This document shows positions 63,772 to 64,000 of a stretch of 64,000 nt of DNA, piece after piece (within the stretch, counting starts at the first letter, position 1; each line of letters starts with the position of its first letter). Below the pieces are notes generated by a model, which was not told the origin of the DNA, made no database searches, and was given only the letters and a program-made list of their open reading frames with translations. The DNA is from Prochlorococcus sp. AG-402-A04 (GTDB taxonomy: Bacteria > Cyanobacteriota > Cyanobacteriia > PCC-6307 > Cyanobiaceae). The stretch spans positions 1-64,000 of the forward strand of contig QCHG01000006.1 in assembly GCA_003278045.1 (NCBI GenBank). Reading direction: 5' to 3'. The position numbers were made by a program, and so were the translations under genes.

Positions 63772-64000
63772 ATTCCCTTATATTTAATTGATCCCGAAGA
63801 AAAAATATATTTTTGTTGAGTCGTTAACAAATTCAGGTAATAAAATTTAAAAAAAAAGAAAATTAATTTACATTTCAAAAAGATCTGAAAATTAATTAAT
63901 TTCATTGATACCAACTGTTTTGAAGAGAAATATCAATTCTGAGAATTTTTTAGTAGTCAGAGGATCCTGACGACAGGGCAAAAAGACACACAATTCCTAA
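63772..64000. other. Right-edge non-coding DNA, unassigned
   Basis: The first 170 bp are AT-rich with no credible ORF. The last 60 bp are richer in G+C, with GTCAG/CTGAC inverted arms around GGATCCT at 63957-63973, not followed by a T-run on either strand. It may be the start of a gene or RNA beyond the window; I cannot tell. Confidence 0.3.

Noticed and set aside
63657-63914. Minus-strand ORF at the right end
   Set aside because: It overlaps the better-supported 63418-63771 gene and is a low-complexity F/K/S-rich translation.

Overview
The window is about 31% G+C, densely packed, with short intergenic gaps and many convergent or 1-20 nt overlaps. It looks like a chromosome segment of a streamlined marine picocyanobacterium, most probably high-light-adapted Prochlorococcus. 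The evidence is photosynthesis genes (psbX, a ycf66 family gene, a high-light-inducible protein, the NADP-type GAPDH gap2, a flavodiiron pair), a permuted two-piece tmRNA gene with the picocyanobacterial tag ANKIVSFSRQTAPVAA, TTG/GTG starts, and the gene order itself. The strain cannot be fixed without a database search.

Layout. Positions 1-30216 are core housekeeping DNA: murC (5' end only), gap2, thiL, a lumenal cyclophilin, efp-accB, pdxA, an epimerase-like protein, several small or lineage-specific proteins, a class V aminotransferase, cbiD, guaA, a PD-(D/E)XK nuclease-like protein, mrdA-type PBP2, an FMN reductase, flv1-flv3, alaS, speA, ndk, thiO, gatB, coaE and argJ. Positions 30217-39172 form an accessory island between argJ and an aldo/keto reductase. 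It holds an Mrr-nuclease/DEAH-helicase protein with a frameshifted tail of helicase-associated repeats, a secreted TPR protein, small unknown genes, two tandem YadA-like surface-protein paralogues with duplicated flanks, a cluster of 21-bp elements made of two 11-bp direct repeats, and a ParA-type ATPase overlapped by a small membrane protein. The island ends about 1.4 kb before the 3' end of ssrA (tmRNA).

Positions 39323-64000 return to core genes: an RNA methyltransferase, a YqjD/YqjE-like membrane pair, a stand-alone LigD-phosphoesterase-like protein, smc, a PRC-barrel protein, an LpxB-like glycosyltransferase, tRNA-Leu, accC, a YggT protein, psbX, ycf66, hli, an ABCD-type ABC exporter, HIT, def, an S9 peptidase and the sufBCDS operon for Fe-S cluster assembly.

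Working together: accB and accC encode two subunits of acetyl-CoA carboxylase; Flv1/Flv3, PsbX, Ycf66 and HLIP serve photosynthesis and photoprotection; SufBCDS supplies Fe-S clusters; thiL and thiO serve thiamine synthesis. The most novel content is the island. It pairs a candidate DNA-defence enzyme that appears to be degrading or switching with candidate variable surface adhesins and an undescribed repeated 11+11-bp DNA element.
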